Assembly: GCF_026913205.2 (NCBI RefSeq)
Contig: NZ_CP168151.1
Coordinates: 1,612,001 to 1,676,000 of the forward strand
Source of the DNA: Lentilactobacillus sp. SPB1-3
GTDB lineage: Bacteria; Bacillota; Bacilli; Lactobacillales; Lactobacillaceae
Length of the DNA stretch: 64,000 nucleotides
Direction: 5' to 3'
Shown here in pieces: positions 1 through 8,465 of this stretch. Below the pieces are notes generated by a model, which saw only the letters and a list, made by a program, of their open reading frames with translations, did no database searches and had not been told where the DNA came from. Both the position numbers and the translations under genes were made by a program. Within the stretch, counting starts at the first letter, position 1, and each line of letters starts with the position of its first letter.

Positions 1-2086
1 TCAATGCACGTTCTGAGTTAAGAGGTCCATTCTTCTTTTGAAGACGGCCTAATTCAACAACGTTCACATAACGCATTTTAACTTCTGGGAAGGCAGCGTT
101 GATCAAGTCAACAGCAGCCAAAGTTTCGATAGTTGGTTCTACACCAGCTGATGCAAAGACGATATCAGCATCTTCACCTTCAGCAACAGTAGAAGCCCAA
201 TCGATTGTCTTCAAACCAGTAGTTGCTAATTCTTCAGCTTCATCAACTGAGAACCATTGTTGACGTGGTTGTTTAGAAGCAACAATATGGTTAACCTTTT
301 GACGGTCGTTGAAGGCACGGTTAAATACGGCTAACAATGAGTTACCATCAGCAGGTAGGTATTGGCGAATGAAGTCAGACTTCTTTTCAGCCAAGTGAGT
401 AAGCATACCTGGATCTTGGTGAGTGTAACCATTGTGGTCTTGTTGGAATACAGTTGAAGTTGAGATCAAGTTCAATGATGGGTAATCATTACGCCATGGT
501 TGATCTGCAGCTTGACGGATCCACTTGAAGTGTTGAGTAGTCATTGAGTCAACTACACGTAAGAATGATTCGTATGATGCGAATACACCAGTACGACCAG
601 TCAATGTGTAACCTTCTAACCAACCTTCAGCTTGGTGTTCTGATAATTGAGCATCCAAGATACGGCCTTCTGGAGCTTCGTATTGGTCGTATGGTTCGTT
701 AACTTTACTCATCCATTGACGGTTAGTAATGTTAAACATGTCCCATAGACGGTTTGACATAGTTTCGTCAGGTCCGAAGATACGGAATGAGTTAGGGTTC
801 TTCTTAGCAACGCCAGCAAAGAAAGTAGAAAGAACGTTCATATCCATGTTACGGTTACCTTCAGGTAATTCAGTACCACGGTTACTATCGTTGATGTCGT
901 TAGCTAATGATTTCCAGTCTGGTAGGTCAAGCATTTCTGCCTTAGCGCCTTTAGCACGACCACCATTAGCAACTGGGTTAGCTGCCATACGTTTGTCACC
1001 CTTAGGTGCAAAGTCAGCAACTTCGTCCTTCAATGATCCATCAGCATTGAATAATTCGGTTGGCTTGTATGAGTTCATCCAATCTTCGAATTCTTGCAAT
1101 TGGCTTAAGTCGCCTTGCTTCAAGTCAAGAGGAACTTGGTGAGCACGGAATGAGCCTTCGATTGGTTCACCCTTTTGGTTATGGCTTGGACCACCCCAAC
1201 CCTTAGGTAAACGAGCGATGATTACTGGCCATGCAGCAATTTCGCCATCTTCGTACTTGCCGTTTTCACGAGCATCTTTTTGAATTTGTTTGATATCTGC
1301 AATAGCTTGGTCAAAGACTTTAGCAGCCTTTTCGTGGTAAGCCATGTAGTCATGAATGTCATCGTTTTCGATGAAACGTGGTGACCAGCCAAGTCCTTCA
1401 AAGAACTTAGTCAATTGTTCGTCACTCATTCGTGAAGTAATAGTAGGGTTAGAAATCTTGAATCCGTTAACGTCAAGAATTGGCAATACAGCACCATCAT
1501 TCTTAGGGTTCAAGAACTTGATTGAGTTCCATGCAGTCATTGCAGGACCAGTTTCGTTTTCACCATCACCAACAACAGTGAATGCAATTTCATCTGGGTT
1601 GTCTAATACAGCACCAGTAGCATGTGATAGTGAGTATCCAAGTTCTCCACCTTCGTGAAGTGAACCTGGAGTTTGAGCGGTCATATGTGATCCAATTCCA
1701 CCAGGGAATGAGAAACGCTTGTAAAGACGTGACATACCTTCGATATCTTGAGTAATTTCAGGATAATCTTCAGTATAAGTACCGTCCAAGTATGAGTTAG
1801 TAACCATAACTTGGCCACCATGACCAGGACCACCAATGTAGAACATGTTTAAGTTGTACTTGTTGATCAAACGGTTAGCGTGGGCATACAAGAATGTTTG
1901 TCCTGAAATTGTACCCCAGTGACCAATTGGCTTAACTTTAACATCGTCAGCTTTAATTGGTGTATTTGTAACAGAGAATAGTGGGTTGCTCTTTAAAAAG
2001 ATCATACCACCTGAAAGGTAAGTGGTTGCGCGCCACCATGCGTCTACTTTTTCCAAATATGCTTTGGAATCGTAATCTACTGTCAT
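1..2086 (-). CDS. xpkA: Phosphoketolase (xylulose-5-phosphate/fructose-6-phosphate), C-terminus cut by window edge
   Basis: Cleaves xylulose 5-phosphate (often also fructose 6-phosphate) with phosphate to acetyl phosphate and glyceraldehyde 3-phosphate or erythrose 4-phosphate, using thiamine diphosphate; it is the key enzyme of pentose and heterolactic fermentation. The first 695 codons are present. They show the N-terminal [20 protein letters not shown], the family motif [12 protein letters not shown], the TPP-binding GDGENETGP, and the [12 protein letters not shown] segment. About 90 to 100 C-terminal residues would lie outside the window. The ATG follows GAAGGAGTG at a good distance. The gene is monocistronic on the visible side, with a strong promoter upstream and a divergent GntR regulator. 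Identification is near certain. Confidence 0.97.
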   Translation of the reverse strand, partial: MTVDYDSKAYLEKVDAWWRATTYLSGGMIFLKSNPLFSVTNTPIKADDVKVKPIGHWGTISGQTFLYAHANRLINKYNLNMFYIGGPGHGGQVMVTNSYLDGTYTEDYPEITQDIEGMSRLYKRFSFPGGIGSHMTAQTPGSLHEGGELGYSLSHATGAVLDNPDEIAFTVVGDGENETGPAMTAWNSIKFLNPKNDGAVLPILDVNGFKISNPTITSRMSDEQLTKFFEGLGWSPRFIENDDIHDYMAYHEKAAKVFDQAIADIKQIQKDARENGKYEDGEIAAWPVIIARLPKGWGGPSHNQKGEPIEGSFRAHQVPLDLKQGDLSQLQEFEDWMNSYKPTELFNADGSLKDEVADFAPKGDKRMAANPVANGGRAKGAKAEMLDLPDWKSLANDINDSNRGTELPEGNRNMDMNVLSTFFAGVAKKNPNSFRIFGPDETMSNRLWDMFNITNRQWMSKVNEPYDQYEAPEGRILDAQLSEHQAEGWLEGYTLTGRTGVFASYESFLRVVDSMTTQHFKWIRQAADQPWRNDYPSLNLISTSTVFQQDHNGYTHQDPGMLTHLAEKKSDFIRQYLPADGNSLLAVFNRAFNDRQKVNHIVASKQPRQQWFSVDEAEELATTGLKTIDWASTVAEGEDADIVFASAGVEPTIETLAAVDLINAAFPEVKMRYVNVVELGRLQKKNGPLNSERAL

Positions 2087-2186
2087 GTATTTAACACTCC
2101 TTCAATGAATTGATAACAAATTAATTATCTCGACTGCATTCGTAAATTAGATTTGATGGTAATGGTTATATCTATTTACAAACCAT

Positions 2187-2214
2187 ATCATACCTTATTT
2201 TTTAAAAAAGTCAA
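2187..2214 (-). promoter_or_regulatory. Promoter of xpkA
   Basis: On the minus strand TTGACT and TATGAT are separated by 16 bp, about 100 bp upstream of the xpkA ATG. The rest of the 419-bp gap to the divergent regulator gene is AT-rich; I see no gene in it. Confidence 0.6.
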
Positions 2215-2425
2215 CATCTTTGAAATTGATACGTCCCAATTTTTTAAATGAAATAATGAAACTATTTCAAGTGGCCGACAATTCAATAAAACTAGGTAAA
2301 TAAGGCCCGTTTAAAATCAAATCTACATGCACTGCACATCATATATTATTTACCAAAATAACGCATGCAATAACATTTTAAATGTGGATTCTTTTCTCGA
2401 AATTTTGGAACGTTCTAATTATAAA

Positions 2426-2455
2426 TTGTATACGTACCAAAAAAACTGTTATAAT
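2426..2455 (+). promoter_or_regulatory. Promoter of the GntR regulator gene
   Basis: TTGTAT and TATAAT with an 18-bp spacer lie 50 bp upstream of the GntR ATG. The -35 region overlaps GTATACGTAC, a plausible but unproven operator for autoregulation. Confidence 0.4.
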
Positions 2456-2505
2456 TTACAAAAATGATTCCAGACATTGGTTAATTCACAGGAGACAGCA
2501 ATAAC

Positions 2506-3234
2506 ATGGCAGATTTAATATATCGCAAAATAATTAACGATATTAAAAACCGAATATTTGATAACGAATTTCAAAATAATAAATTACCGGACGAGCGTAG
2601 TCTTAGCGAATCGTACCAAGTAAGTCGTAGTACGATCAAGCGGGCGCTAAACATTCTGGCTCAACAAGGAGTCGTGTTTAAAAAACGTGGATCCGGAACA
2701 TTCGTTAATCCCCTCTATCTGAAGAACCAATCTCTATTTCAATATGAAGGAAATAATCTTGGCGTGACTGACAATATCAGTACAGCCGGACAAGAATCTA
2801 CTATTAAATTACTGGATTATCAGGTAACCCCTGCCAGTGCTGAAATCCAACAAAATTTATTCTTGAATGAAAATGAGTTTGTTTATCAAATCAAACGTCT
2901 CCGATTAATCGATGGTAAACCAATCATCATTGAGACTGGTTATATCCCAATCAAATTGGCACCAGAGCTATCTCCTGATACTGTTAGAGAATCAATCTTT
3001 AATTATATTGATGATAAAGAACACAAACGAGTTAGTAAGTCTTTTATGTCTATAATGACTGAACCTTCTACTAAAGAAGATCAAGAATTACTTAACCTAA
3101 GTACTAATGAACCCGTGGGCATCATGTCAGGAACTTTCTTCTTGGATGATGGTACCCCATTTGAATTCTCGACTATGCGCGTGCACTATCAATATTTAAA
3201 TTACAATACCTTTATTAACTTAAATGCAGATTAA
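2506..3234 (+). CDS. GntR/HutC family transcriptional regulator
   Basis: A 242-residue regulator with an N-terminal winged helix (about residues 5-70, including LPDERSLSESYQVSRSTIKRA and the wing KRGSGTFV) and a C-terminal UTRA ligand-binding domain (about 95-235, with IKRLRLIDGKPIIIETGYIP). HutC-type members usually bind sugar phosphates or amino acid derivatives and repress neighbouring genes. It is divergent from phosphoketolase, so sensing a sugar phosphate is a reasonable inference, but no direct link is visible. AGGAGACAG precedes the ATG. A strong terminator follows immediately, so it is a single-gene unit. Confidence 0.88.
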   Translation: MADLIYRKIINDIKNRIFDNEFQNNKLPDERSLSESYQVSRSTIKRALNILAQQGVVFKKRGSGTFVNPLYLKNQSLFQYEGNNLGVTDNISTAGQESTIKLLDYQVTPASAEIQQNLFLNENEFVYQIKRLRLIDGKPIIIETGYIPIKLAPELSPDTVRESIFNYIDDKEHKRVSKSFMSIMTEPSTKEDQELLNLSTNEPVGIMSGTFFLDDGTPFEFSTMRVHYQYLNYNTFINLNAD

Positions 3235-3247
3235 ATTAAAAATATTT

Positions 3248-3292
3248 TCCCTGTTAAAGTCAGCCGTCACGCGACTTTAGCAGGGATTTTTT
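3248..3292 (+). terminator. Terminator after GntR gene
   Basis: Stem CCCTGTTAAAGTC paired with GACTTTAGCAGGG, loop of about 11 nt, followed by ATTTTTT. Confidence 0.85.
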
Positions 3293-3312
3293 ATTTTAAT
3301 AATCAAAACTAG

Positions 3313-3377
3313 TTGCATTAAATTTTACAGGGTATATACTATTCATCATTCTTGATTGATTGTTCAATTAAGAATGA
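3313..3377 (+). promoter_or_regulatory. Promoter and probable TetR operator of the 3437 operon
   Basis: TTGCAT and TATACT are spaced by 16 bp (3313-3340). Six bases further starts an inverted repeat, TCATTCTTGATTG / CAATTAAGAATGA (3346-3377), with one mismatch and a 6-nt centre. This is a fitting site for the TetR protein encoded just downstream. Confidence 0.6.
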
Positions 3378-3436
3378 AAATCATATCATGCAAACAGAAG
3401 AAAATATCAATTACCACGATTTGTTGAGGAATTTAT

Positions 3437-4018
3437 ATGCGATCACAAGATGATGAAAAACGAAAAAGAATTTTAGATAGTACTAGCAACATAATAATGA
3501 CCCAAGGAATCGCCGCTGTGTCTTTAAGCAAGATTGCAAAGGATGCAGGAGTTGCTTCCGGAACACTTTACACTTATTTCGAAGATAAGAATGACATGCT
3601 TCGTTCATTGTATTTAAATCGCAAGCAGCGAATTGCTGAAGCAGTTACTAAATTCGATATCCACGGCGACCCTCGGCAAGAATTCAATCACTTCATGGAC
3701 CTAATCTATGAATATGGGCAAGAACATTTAGATGAATTCATTCTGATTCGGGAATTTGGCCAAAGCCCTATTCTCAAAAGTTTGAATATTCCCCAGGAAC
3801 AAGCTTTTGCTGGTTTCGAAGGATTAGAAGAATTTGTTCAAATAGGTATCAAAAAACAGGCCTTTTTCGACATTGATTATCAGATTATTCTCGATTACGC
3901 CTACACACCAGTGGTTGAATATTTGATTGCCCTTAACAACGGCACGTTGGACCAAAACGAAGTCTCATTCGATCAGATTAAATTGTTATCAACTAGAGCT
4001 ATCTTAATGGAGAAATAA
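3437..4018 (+). CDS. TetR/AcrR family transcriptional regulator
   Basis: 193 residues. The N-terminal helix-turn-helix (about residues 8-55) includes GIAAVSLSKIAKDAGVASGT and LYTYFEDKNDML, a canonical TetR signature. The C-terminal ligand domain is variable and gives no substrate clue. It is the first gene of an apparent operon with a frameshifted NmrA-like gene one base downstream, a sirtuin-like gene and a second NmrA-like gene. A perfect position for autoregulation is the inverted repeat at 3346-3377. Confidence 0.88.
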   Translation: MRSQDDEKRKRILDSTSNIIMTQGIAAVSLSKIAKDAGVASGTLYTYFEDKNDMLRSLYLNRKQRIAEAVTKFDIHGDPRQEFNHFMDLIYEYGQEHLDEFILIREFGQSPILKSLNIPQEQAFAGFEGLEEFVQIGIKKQAFFDIDYQIILDYAYTPVVEYLIALNNGTLDQNEVSFDQIKLLSTRAILMEK

Positions 4019-4019
4019 A

Positions 4020-4654
4020 ATGAAAAAAGTAATCTTAATCGGTGCTAATGGCGCCACAATGAAAGTTCTTGAAGATCAATTAAAGGATAATTCTGATGTG
4101 CATTTAACACTATTTTTAAGAAATGCTAGTCGGATAAATACTGACAACTTTACCGTTCCTGTTTCAGTTTTCGAAGGCGATGCTACCAATCAAAATGATT
4201 TAAACAAAGCCATTGCTGGCCAAGACATAGTGGCCGTTGGACTAAGTGGTGTCTTATCCCCATTCGTTGAACCAATTAAACAAGCAATGAACATGAATAA
4301 CGTTCACAGATTAATTTTCATCTTAGGATTAGAATTTACGACGAAGTTCCTGGAAAATTTGGTGAATGGAATGCAGCTATGGATGGCATGCCCGACTTCA
4401 AACATGCAGCCCAACTAATTGAAAATTCTGGTTTGAATTACACTATTTTAAGAGCGTCATGGATGTCTGATCGTCCCGATATCAATTACGAAACAACTGT
4501 CAAAGGTGAACCATTCCGTGGCACAGTAATCACTCGTGCCAGTATTGCAGATTACATTATTAAATTAATCAATGATCCTAACTTAGCAAATCAGGGATCG
4601 ATTGGTTTATCGGAACCTGGAACAGACGGAGACTCACCTTTCCCATTCATTTAA
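4020..4654 (+). pseudogene. NmrA-like NAD(P)-binding protein, frameshifted
   Basis: An atypical short-chain dehydrogenase/NmrA-like protein of about 211 residues, split by a one-base loss. The first frame carries the Rossmann start KKVILIGANGATMKVLEDQL and runs to about RLIFILGLG. The second frame continues with IYDEVPGKFGEWNAAMDG, then LNYTILRASWMSDRP. Restoring one G near position 4332 (TTAG to TTAGG) joins the two frames into a normal protein. Its whole-length similarity to the gene at 5429 supports this. Such proteins act as NAD(P)H-dependent reductases or redox sensors. It starts one base after the TetR stop, so it was translated as part of that operon. Confidence 0.8.
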
Positions 4655-4667
4655 GAAGGCATTTACA

Positions 4668-5363
4668 ATGAAAAACATCAACCCACAAATTGAACAACTT
4701 AACCAACTGATTGATTCACATCACCATATTGTTGCACTGACAGGTGCCGGTATTTCAACATCTGCTGGCATCAACGATTTAATGCACATGCCAATGGGTT
4801 CAGGATCATTACTATCCTCGGAAAGTAGCCTTGAAGCAGACCCAGTTAGTTTTTATAAAGAGCTTCACAAAACATTTTTGGATCAGATTTTCCAAAATGG
4901 TCCCACGATAGCCCATAAAGCATTAGCCAATCTTGAAAAGTCCGGTCATCTAGACGCAGTGGTGACTACAAATGTTGATTACTTACACGAAATTGCCGGT
5001 AACACTAAGGTCGCAGACATTTGGTACAGTTTTAACCACAACTACTGCCTCAAATGTGGTCACGAATTTTCAATCGATATTCTCAACCAATCTGGGGTTC
5101 CTTACTGCCCTATCTGTGGTGGATTAATCTCACCAGGACCCACTCATCATCACATCGGTACTTCTAGAACTGATATTGAGAATGCCGTTACCTGGATGAA
5201 TGAAGCCGATATGGTCATCGTTATCGGTTCAAACGGCTACTATGATCGAGTAAAAGAAAATGTGCCGCTAGTCCAAATTAATCCCCTAAAAACAGAGTTT
5301 GATCAAGAAGCAACACTCAACATTCGAGAAAATGCAGATGACGTGTTGAGTGGATTCGTTTAG
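4668..5363 (+). CDS. Divergent sirtuin (SIR2) family protein, predicted catalytic residue missing
   Basis: 231 residues. It keeps the Rossmann GAGIS (26-30), TNVD (101-104) and four zinc ligands in two Cys-x2-Cys pairs (C127/C130, C147/C150). In active sirtuins a His-Gly pair lies eight residues before the first zinc cysteine; here the equivalent residues are W119-Y120. The usual PDFR segment after the GAGIS loop reads NDLM, and the segment after the second zinc pair that normally binds the peptide is replaced by SPGPTHHHIG. NAD binding is likely; lysine deacylation looks doubtful. ATG at 4668 chosen because it follows AAGAAGG and starts the homology; an upstream in-frame extension is not supported. 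Confidence 0.75.
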   Translation: MKNINPQIEQLNQLIDSHHHIVALTGAGISTSAGINDLMHMPMGSGSLLSSESSLEADPVSFYKELHKTFLDQIFQNGPTIAHKALANLEKSGHLDAVVTTNVDYLHEIAGNTKVADIWYSFNHNYCLKCGHEFSIDILNQSGVPYCPICGGLISPGPTHHHIGTSRTDIENAVTWMNEADMVIVIGSNGYYDRVKENVPLVQINPLKTEFDQEATLNIRENADDVLSGFV

Positions 5364-5428
5364 CAAAATGAACTACATTTAGTTAGATCTATCAATATAG
5401 AAATGAATATGCAAAAGGAAATTATATT

Positions 5429-6070
5429 ATGACAACAGTTTTAGTTCTCGGCGCCACTTCACCTACTGCACAAGCTTTTGTTAGATTAATGCAAACAGAT
5501 TACCCCGACGTAAACCTCAAACTATTCGTGAGAAATCCAAATCGTTTACCTCAGGATTTAAGGGAAAACTACACCGTAATAGTCGGCGACGGTGACAACT
5601 ATGATGCCTACGTAACTGCTCTTGACAGTGTAGATTATATCTATAATTCAATTGGTGGATTGGGAACCGGTGCCTACACCAAAATACTGATCAAAGCTAT
5701 TCGTGACACCAACACCCCAATTAAAAAAGTCGTGGATATTTCAGCCGGTGGTATTTATGGTGAATATATGTCAGGTACCGCACCTTACTTGTCAGCGGTT
5801 CGAGTAATTCATCCTAAATACACCAAAGATCAATTGAGTAAATTAGACTGGTACAATGAATCTGGATTGAATTTCACTATCTTTAGACCCGGTTTAATTC
5901 AGAATGGTCCTGAAACCCAAATTATTACCCATACGCCAGATTATCGAAAAATTGACAAAAACGAATTCGATATTAATCGAACAACATTTGCAAGAGCGGC
6001 TGCTAATGCAATGTTTAACGGTGATTACAATAATCAAAGTGTTTCGGTTTCAAATGGAGCTCCACTATAA
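5429..6070 (+). CDS. NmrA-like NAD(P)-binding oxidoreductase
   Basis: 213 residues with a Rossmann nucleotide-binding start TVLVLGATSPTAQAFVRLM, the strand LKLFVRNPNR, DYIYNSIGG and a C-terminal LNFTIFRPGL motif typical of atypical SDR proteins. It has no YxxxK catalytic pair, so it belongs with the NmrA/HSCARG-like redox sensors or reductases. It is an intact relative of the broken gene at 4020 and is the last gene of the TetR operon before a terminator. RBS AAAGGAAATTAT precedes the ATG. Confidence 0.8.
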   Translation: MTTVLVLGATSPTAQAFVRLMQTDYPDVNLKLFVRNPNRLPQDLRENYTVIVGDGDNYDAYVTALDSVDYIYNSIGGLGTGAYTKILIKAIRDTNTPIKKVVDISAGGIYGEYMSGTAPYLSAVRVIHPKYTKDQLSKLDWYNESGLNFTIFRPGLIQNGPETQIITHTPDYRKIDKNEFDINRTTFARAAANAMFNGDYNNQSVSVSNGAPL

Positions 6071-6117
6071 GAATTTTTGATGATATAGATATCTTTTTTG
6101 AAAAACTAACTAGTATT

Positions 6118-6162
6118 AAAAAGGTAATTCATGATAATAAATATCATGGATTACCTTTTTGA
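6118..6162 (+). terminator. Terminator after 5429 gene
   Basis: AAAAGGTAATTCATGAT pairs with ATCATGGATTACCTTTT around a short AT loop, ending in T-rich sequence. Confidence 0.8.
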
Positions 6163-6203
6163 GTTAACCTCTATTTAAATTTTCCTCTTGATTTATTACC
6201 TGA

Positions 6204-6244
6204 TATAATGCAACATATATATTGCAATGACATATATATGTTGC
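6204..6244 (+). promoter_or_regulatory. -10 box with downstream perfect 13-bp inverted repeat
   Basis: TATAAT (6204-6209) is followed directly by GCAACATATATAT (6210-6222) and its exact reverse complement (6232-6244), separated by 9 nt. The repeat sits at the expected transcript start, so it can be an operator for the XRE regulator encoded by this operon or a 5' hairpin. I see no convincing -35 box. Confidence 0.55.
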
Positions 6245-6260
6245 GAAAGGGAGATTTGAA

Positions 6261-6758
6261 ATGAACGCTATAAATAAATGGTTCTGGGGATTGGAAGCAA
6301 ATTTGGATGAAGTACAAAAGCAAGAACTTGCCGCAATGAATAATAAATTGTTTGCATTAGCCATAACTCTGAATATCCTAATTATGACTATTTCATTAAT
6401 TTGGGACATTTATCAAAGACAATTGAGTATGCATACTATATTAATAGCTATTATGCTGCTTATTATCTCTGGATATGCAATGTTTTTAAGTCGCACCACA
6501 ATCGGTCGATATGTTATAACCAAGGAAATTACTTCTGAGAAAAAATATCGCTCGATAATAAAACATCTTCGAATACGAACTATTTTACAAACAATCTATT
6601 ATTTTGTTGTTTATACCTTACTATCCGTCTTTGGTAGTTCCTACATTTTGAATGAAAAACCAACTACTTGGGATTTTGGTATTGCACTAATCACTTCCAT
6701 TTTTGTGGGACTTTTTATGTACATCTGGAATAAATCAAAAATTAAGCGAAATTTTTAG
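6261..6758 (+). CDS. DUF3278-type membrane protein
   Basis: 165 residues. The start NAINKWFWGLEANLDEVQKQ and the pattern of four membrane segments (about 28-48, 55-75, 108-130, 140-160) fit the DUF3278 family, which in lactobacilli is regularly encoded with a small XRE regulator. The function is unknown. The next gene, a 66-residue XRE protein, starts 10 bases after its stop. GAAAGGGAGAT precedes the ATG. The perfect inverted repeat directly upstream suggests tight control. Confidence 0.65.
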   Translation: MNAINKWFWGLEANLDEVQKQELAAMNNKLFALAITLNILIMTISLIWDIYQRQLSMHTILIAIMLLIISGYAMFLSRTTIGRYVITKEITSEKKYRSIIKHLRIRTILQTIYYFVVYTLLSVFGSSYILNEKPTTWDFGIALITSIFVGLFMYIWNKSKIKRNF

Positions 6759-6768
6759 GATAAACATA

Positions 6769-6969
6769 ATGGATAACAGAATTCGTGAATATCGTAAGCA
6801 ACTAGGAATGTCACAAAACGAGCTTGCCGACAAGGTTGGACTTGCCAGACAAACAATTGGCTTACTTGAAAATAAAAGTTATAACCCATCACTAAAAGTA
6901 TGCCTACGTCTTGCAAACGCATTAGACACTACGCTAGATAGTCTATTTAATCCGGAATTTTTCTCATAA
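6769..6969 (+). CDS. Small XRE-family regulator (66 aa)
   Basis: Almost the entire protein is a Cro/CI helix-turn-helix: RIREYRKQLGMSQNELADKV, ARQTIGLLENKSYNPSL and LANALDTTLDSLF. The ATG at 6769 follows TTAGGA; the longer in-frame form overlaps the upstream gene and lacks a start signal. Short stand-alone XRE proteins of this type normally control the membrane protein gene beside them, here the DUF3278 gene. Confidence 0.85.
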   Translation: MDNRIREYRKQLGMSQNELADKVGLARQTIGLLENKSYNPSLKVCLRLANALDTTLDSLFNPEFFS

Positions 6970-7005
6970 TTTTTAGTTACAACAAATTTAATCAGGAGTA
7001 ATAAC

Positions 7006-7578
7006 ATGCGAAAAGAACGATTTGAAGCGTTTACCGATGCAGTATTAGCAATTATTTTAACTATCTTAGTTCTGGATATTAAACTTCCAAGCAATTCAGC
7101 CTCATTAAGCTCTTTAACGGAAGTGGCTCCAAAGTTTATTGCTTACGTAGTCACCTTTATTTTCATCGCTACCATTTGGGTTAATCATCATTTCTTATTT
7201 TCTCAAGTTTCTACAATCAACAACAAAATCTTGTGGGTCAATATTTTGGCTCTTTTCTGGACGTCACTACTACCTGCTACTACCGCCTGGCTCGGTGATC
7301 ACATAATGTCATCCACGCCAGCTGTGTTATATAGTCTGAACGTCCTTTTATTCAACATCACAATGCTGATTTTACGAAGTCTGGTAGTAAACGAGAATCA
7401 AATAACAAATCACATTGGCTTAAACGTTAATGAATTAATTTCATTAGGCATTAACACCATGACTCTAATTGTGGCATTTTGGTATCCACCGTTTTCATTT
7501 ATTGGTCTGTCTATTGATCTCATCATTTGGATTAGCCTGCAATTTATTCACGATACTTCACGCAAAAATAATCGTTAA
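7006..7578 (+). CDS. TMEM175-family (DUF1211) membrane channel protein
   Basis: 190 residues beginning MRKERFEAFTDAVLAIILTI, which holds the FTDA signature of the first membrane helix, and ATIWVNHHFLF. About six membrane segments are visible. Bacterial TMEM175 proteins are tetrameric potassium-permeable channels. RBS CAGGAG precedes the ATG. It follows the XRE gene by 36 bases and may share its transcript. Two further family members at 25205 and 48094 are much closer to each other than to this one. Confidence 0.85.
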   Translation: MRKERFEAFTDAVLAIILTILVLDIKLPSNSASLSSLTEVAPKFIAYVVTFIFIATIWVNHHFLFSQVSTINNKILWVNILALFWTSLLPATTAWLGDHIMSSTPAVLYSLNVLLFNITMLILRSLVVNENQITNHIGLNVNELISLGINTMTLIVAFWYPPFSFIGLSIDLIIWISLQFIHDTSRKNNR

Positions 7579-7623
7579 AAAAAGACGCCCTAACCTCATC
7601 AACTGAGATTAAGACGTCTTTTT
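7577..7623. terminator. Bidirectional terminator between TMEM175 and cupin genes
   Basis: AAAAAGACG ... ACGTCTTTTT stem with an inner CCTAACCTC/GAGATTAAG pairing; serves the convergent genes on both sides. Confidence 0.75.
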
Positions 7624-7625
7624 AT

Positions 7626-8030
7626 CTATAAACTATCGTAATAATCATCTTCTACTGGTTCCAACCACTCTGGCGTTCCCGCTGTAATCGCGATGTGCTC
7701 GAACCATGAATCCTTTTTCGCTCCATGCCAATGTTTGATACCATCTTTGGTAACAATAGTGTCACCCTTCTTTAGGGACTGGGCTGGTTTACCTTCCTCT
7801 TGATACCATCCTTCGCCACCGGTAACCAACAACATTTGGTAACCATCATGATGAATGTGCCAATTGTTTCTTGCTCCTGGTTCAAATGTCACCACACCAA
7901 CGCCAAACTGACCATCAGGTGAATCAGGCAATGCTGATAAATAAGTTTGACCAACAAAATACTGACTGTATGGATTAGGAATTCCTGCTTTAAAAATACT
8001 GCCATCTTTTAGTTCACTGTACTTAGCCAT
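7626..8030 (-). CDS. Cupin domain protein
   Basis: 134 residues, a single small beta-barrel cupin. Motif one is NNWHIHHDGYQMLLVTGGEG with its histidine metal ligands, motif two contains GDTIVTKDGIKHWHGAKKD. Proteins of this type next to a carboxymuconolactone decarboxylase-like protein are common in lactobacilli and are thought to handle small reactive carbonyl compounds or quinones; the substrate is not shown by the sequence. The ATG follows GGAGGATTAATC and lies two bases after the stop of the CMD gene, so the two are co-translated. Confidence 0.85.
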   Translation of the reverse strand: MAKYSELKDGSIFKAGIPNPYSQYFVGQTYLSALPDSPDGQFGVGVVTFEPGARNNWHIHHDGYQMLLVTGGEGWYQEEGKPAQSLKKGDTIVTKDGIKHWHGAKKDSWFEHIAITAGTPEWLEPVEDDYYDSL

Positions 8031-8032
8031 GA

Positions 8033-8356
8033 TTAATCCTCCTTATAAACATCCTGAGCAACTGAAAATGCTGACCATGCTTTTGGCCAACCAACATAAA
8101 ATGCCAGTTGAGTGATTGCCTCAACAACTTCATTTTTACTTAAACCATTTTCTTTGGCCTTATTCATGTGATACTTTAATTGTTCAAAAGCTCCTGTTGA
8201 AATCAAAGCTGTGATGGTGACCAGACTCCGATCTCTAGCTGAAAATTCTTTTTCTCGTGACCAAACTTGGCCAAATAAAACATCATCATTTAATTTGGCG
8301 AATTGTGATGCAAAATCACCTAAAGCATCTCGACCGGCGGTTTGTTTTTCTGTCAT
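8033..8356 (-). CDS. Carboxymuconolactone decarboxylase family protein
   Basis: 107 residues. The core ARDRSLVTITALISTGAFEQ followed by LKYHMNKAKENGLSKNEVVE and AITQLAFYVGWPKAWSA is the CMD helical fold. The CxxC/CxxH peroxidase motif of AhpD is absent, so peroxidase activity is not expected. It is the first gene of the CMD-cupin operon, driven by a MerR-type promoter with a 19-bp spacer and facing the MerR gene at 8466. RBS GGAGGAGTAGAT. A second, broken CMD gene with its own MerR regulator lies at 53861. Confidence 0.87.
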   Translation of the reverse strand: MTEKQTAGRDALGDFASQFAKLNDDVLFGQVWSREKEFSARDRSLVTITALISTGAFEQLKYHMNKAKENGLSKNEVVEAITQLAFYVGWPKAWSAFSVAQDVYKED

Positions 8357-8396
8357 ATCTACTCCTCCTAAAACCCACTTCTTGTTTACGTCCCAA

Positions 8397-8427
8397 ATAA
8401 TACATGTTAAAGTCGACTTTAAGTCAA
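8397..8427 (-). promoter_or_regulatory. MerR-type promoter of the CMD-cupin operon
   Basis: On the minus strand TTGACT and TATTAT are separated by 19 bp, longer than optimal, as in promoters activated by MerR proteins. The spacer region contains the perfect 16-bp palindrome TTAAAGTCGACTTTAA (8407-8422), the expected dimer site. Confidence 0.85.
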
Positions 8428-8465
8428 GTTGAAACCATAAAGTGATAAAAAGGAAGTCTCAATCA

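Noticed and set aside
729-1658. Two plus-strand open frames inside the phosphoketolase gene
   Set aside because: They are antisense to a highly conserved coding region and have composition typical of shadow frames.
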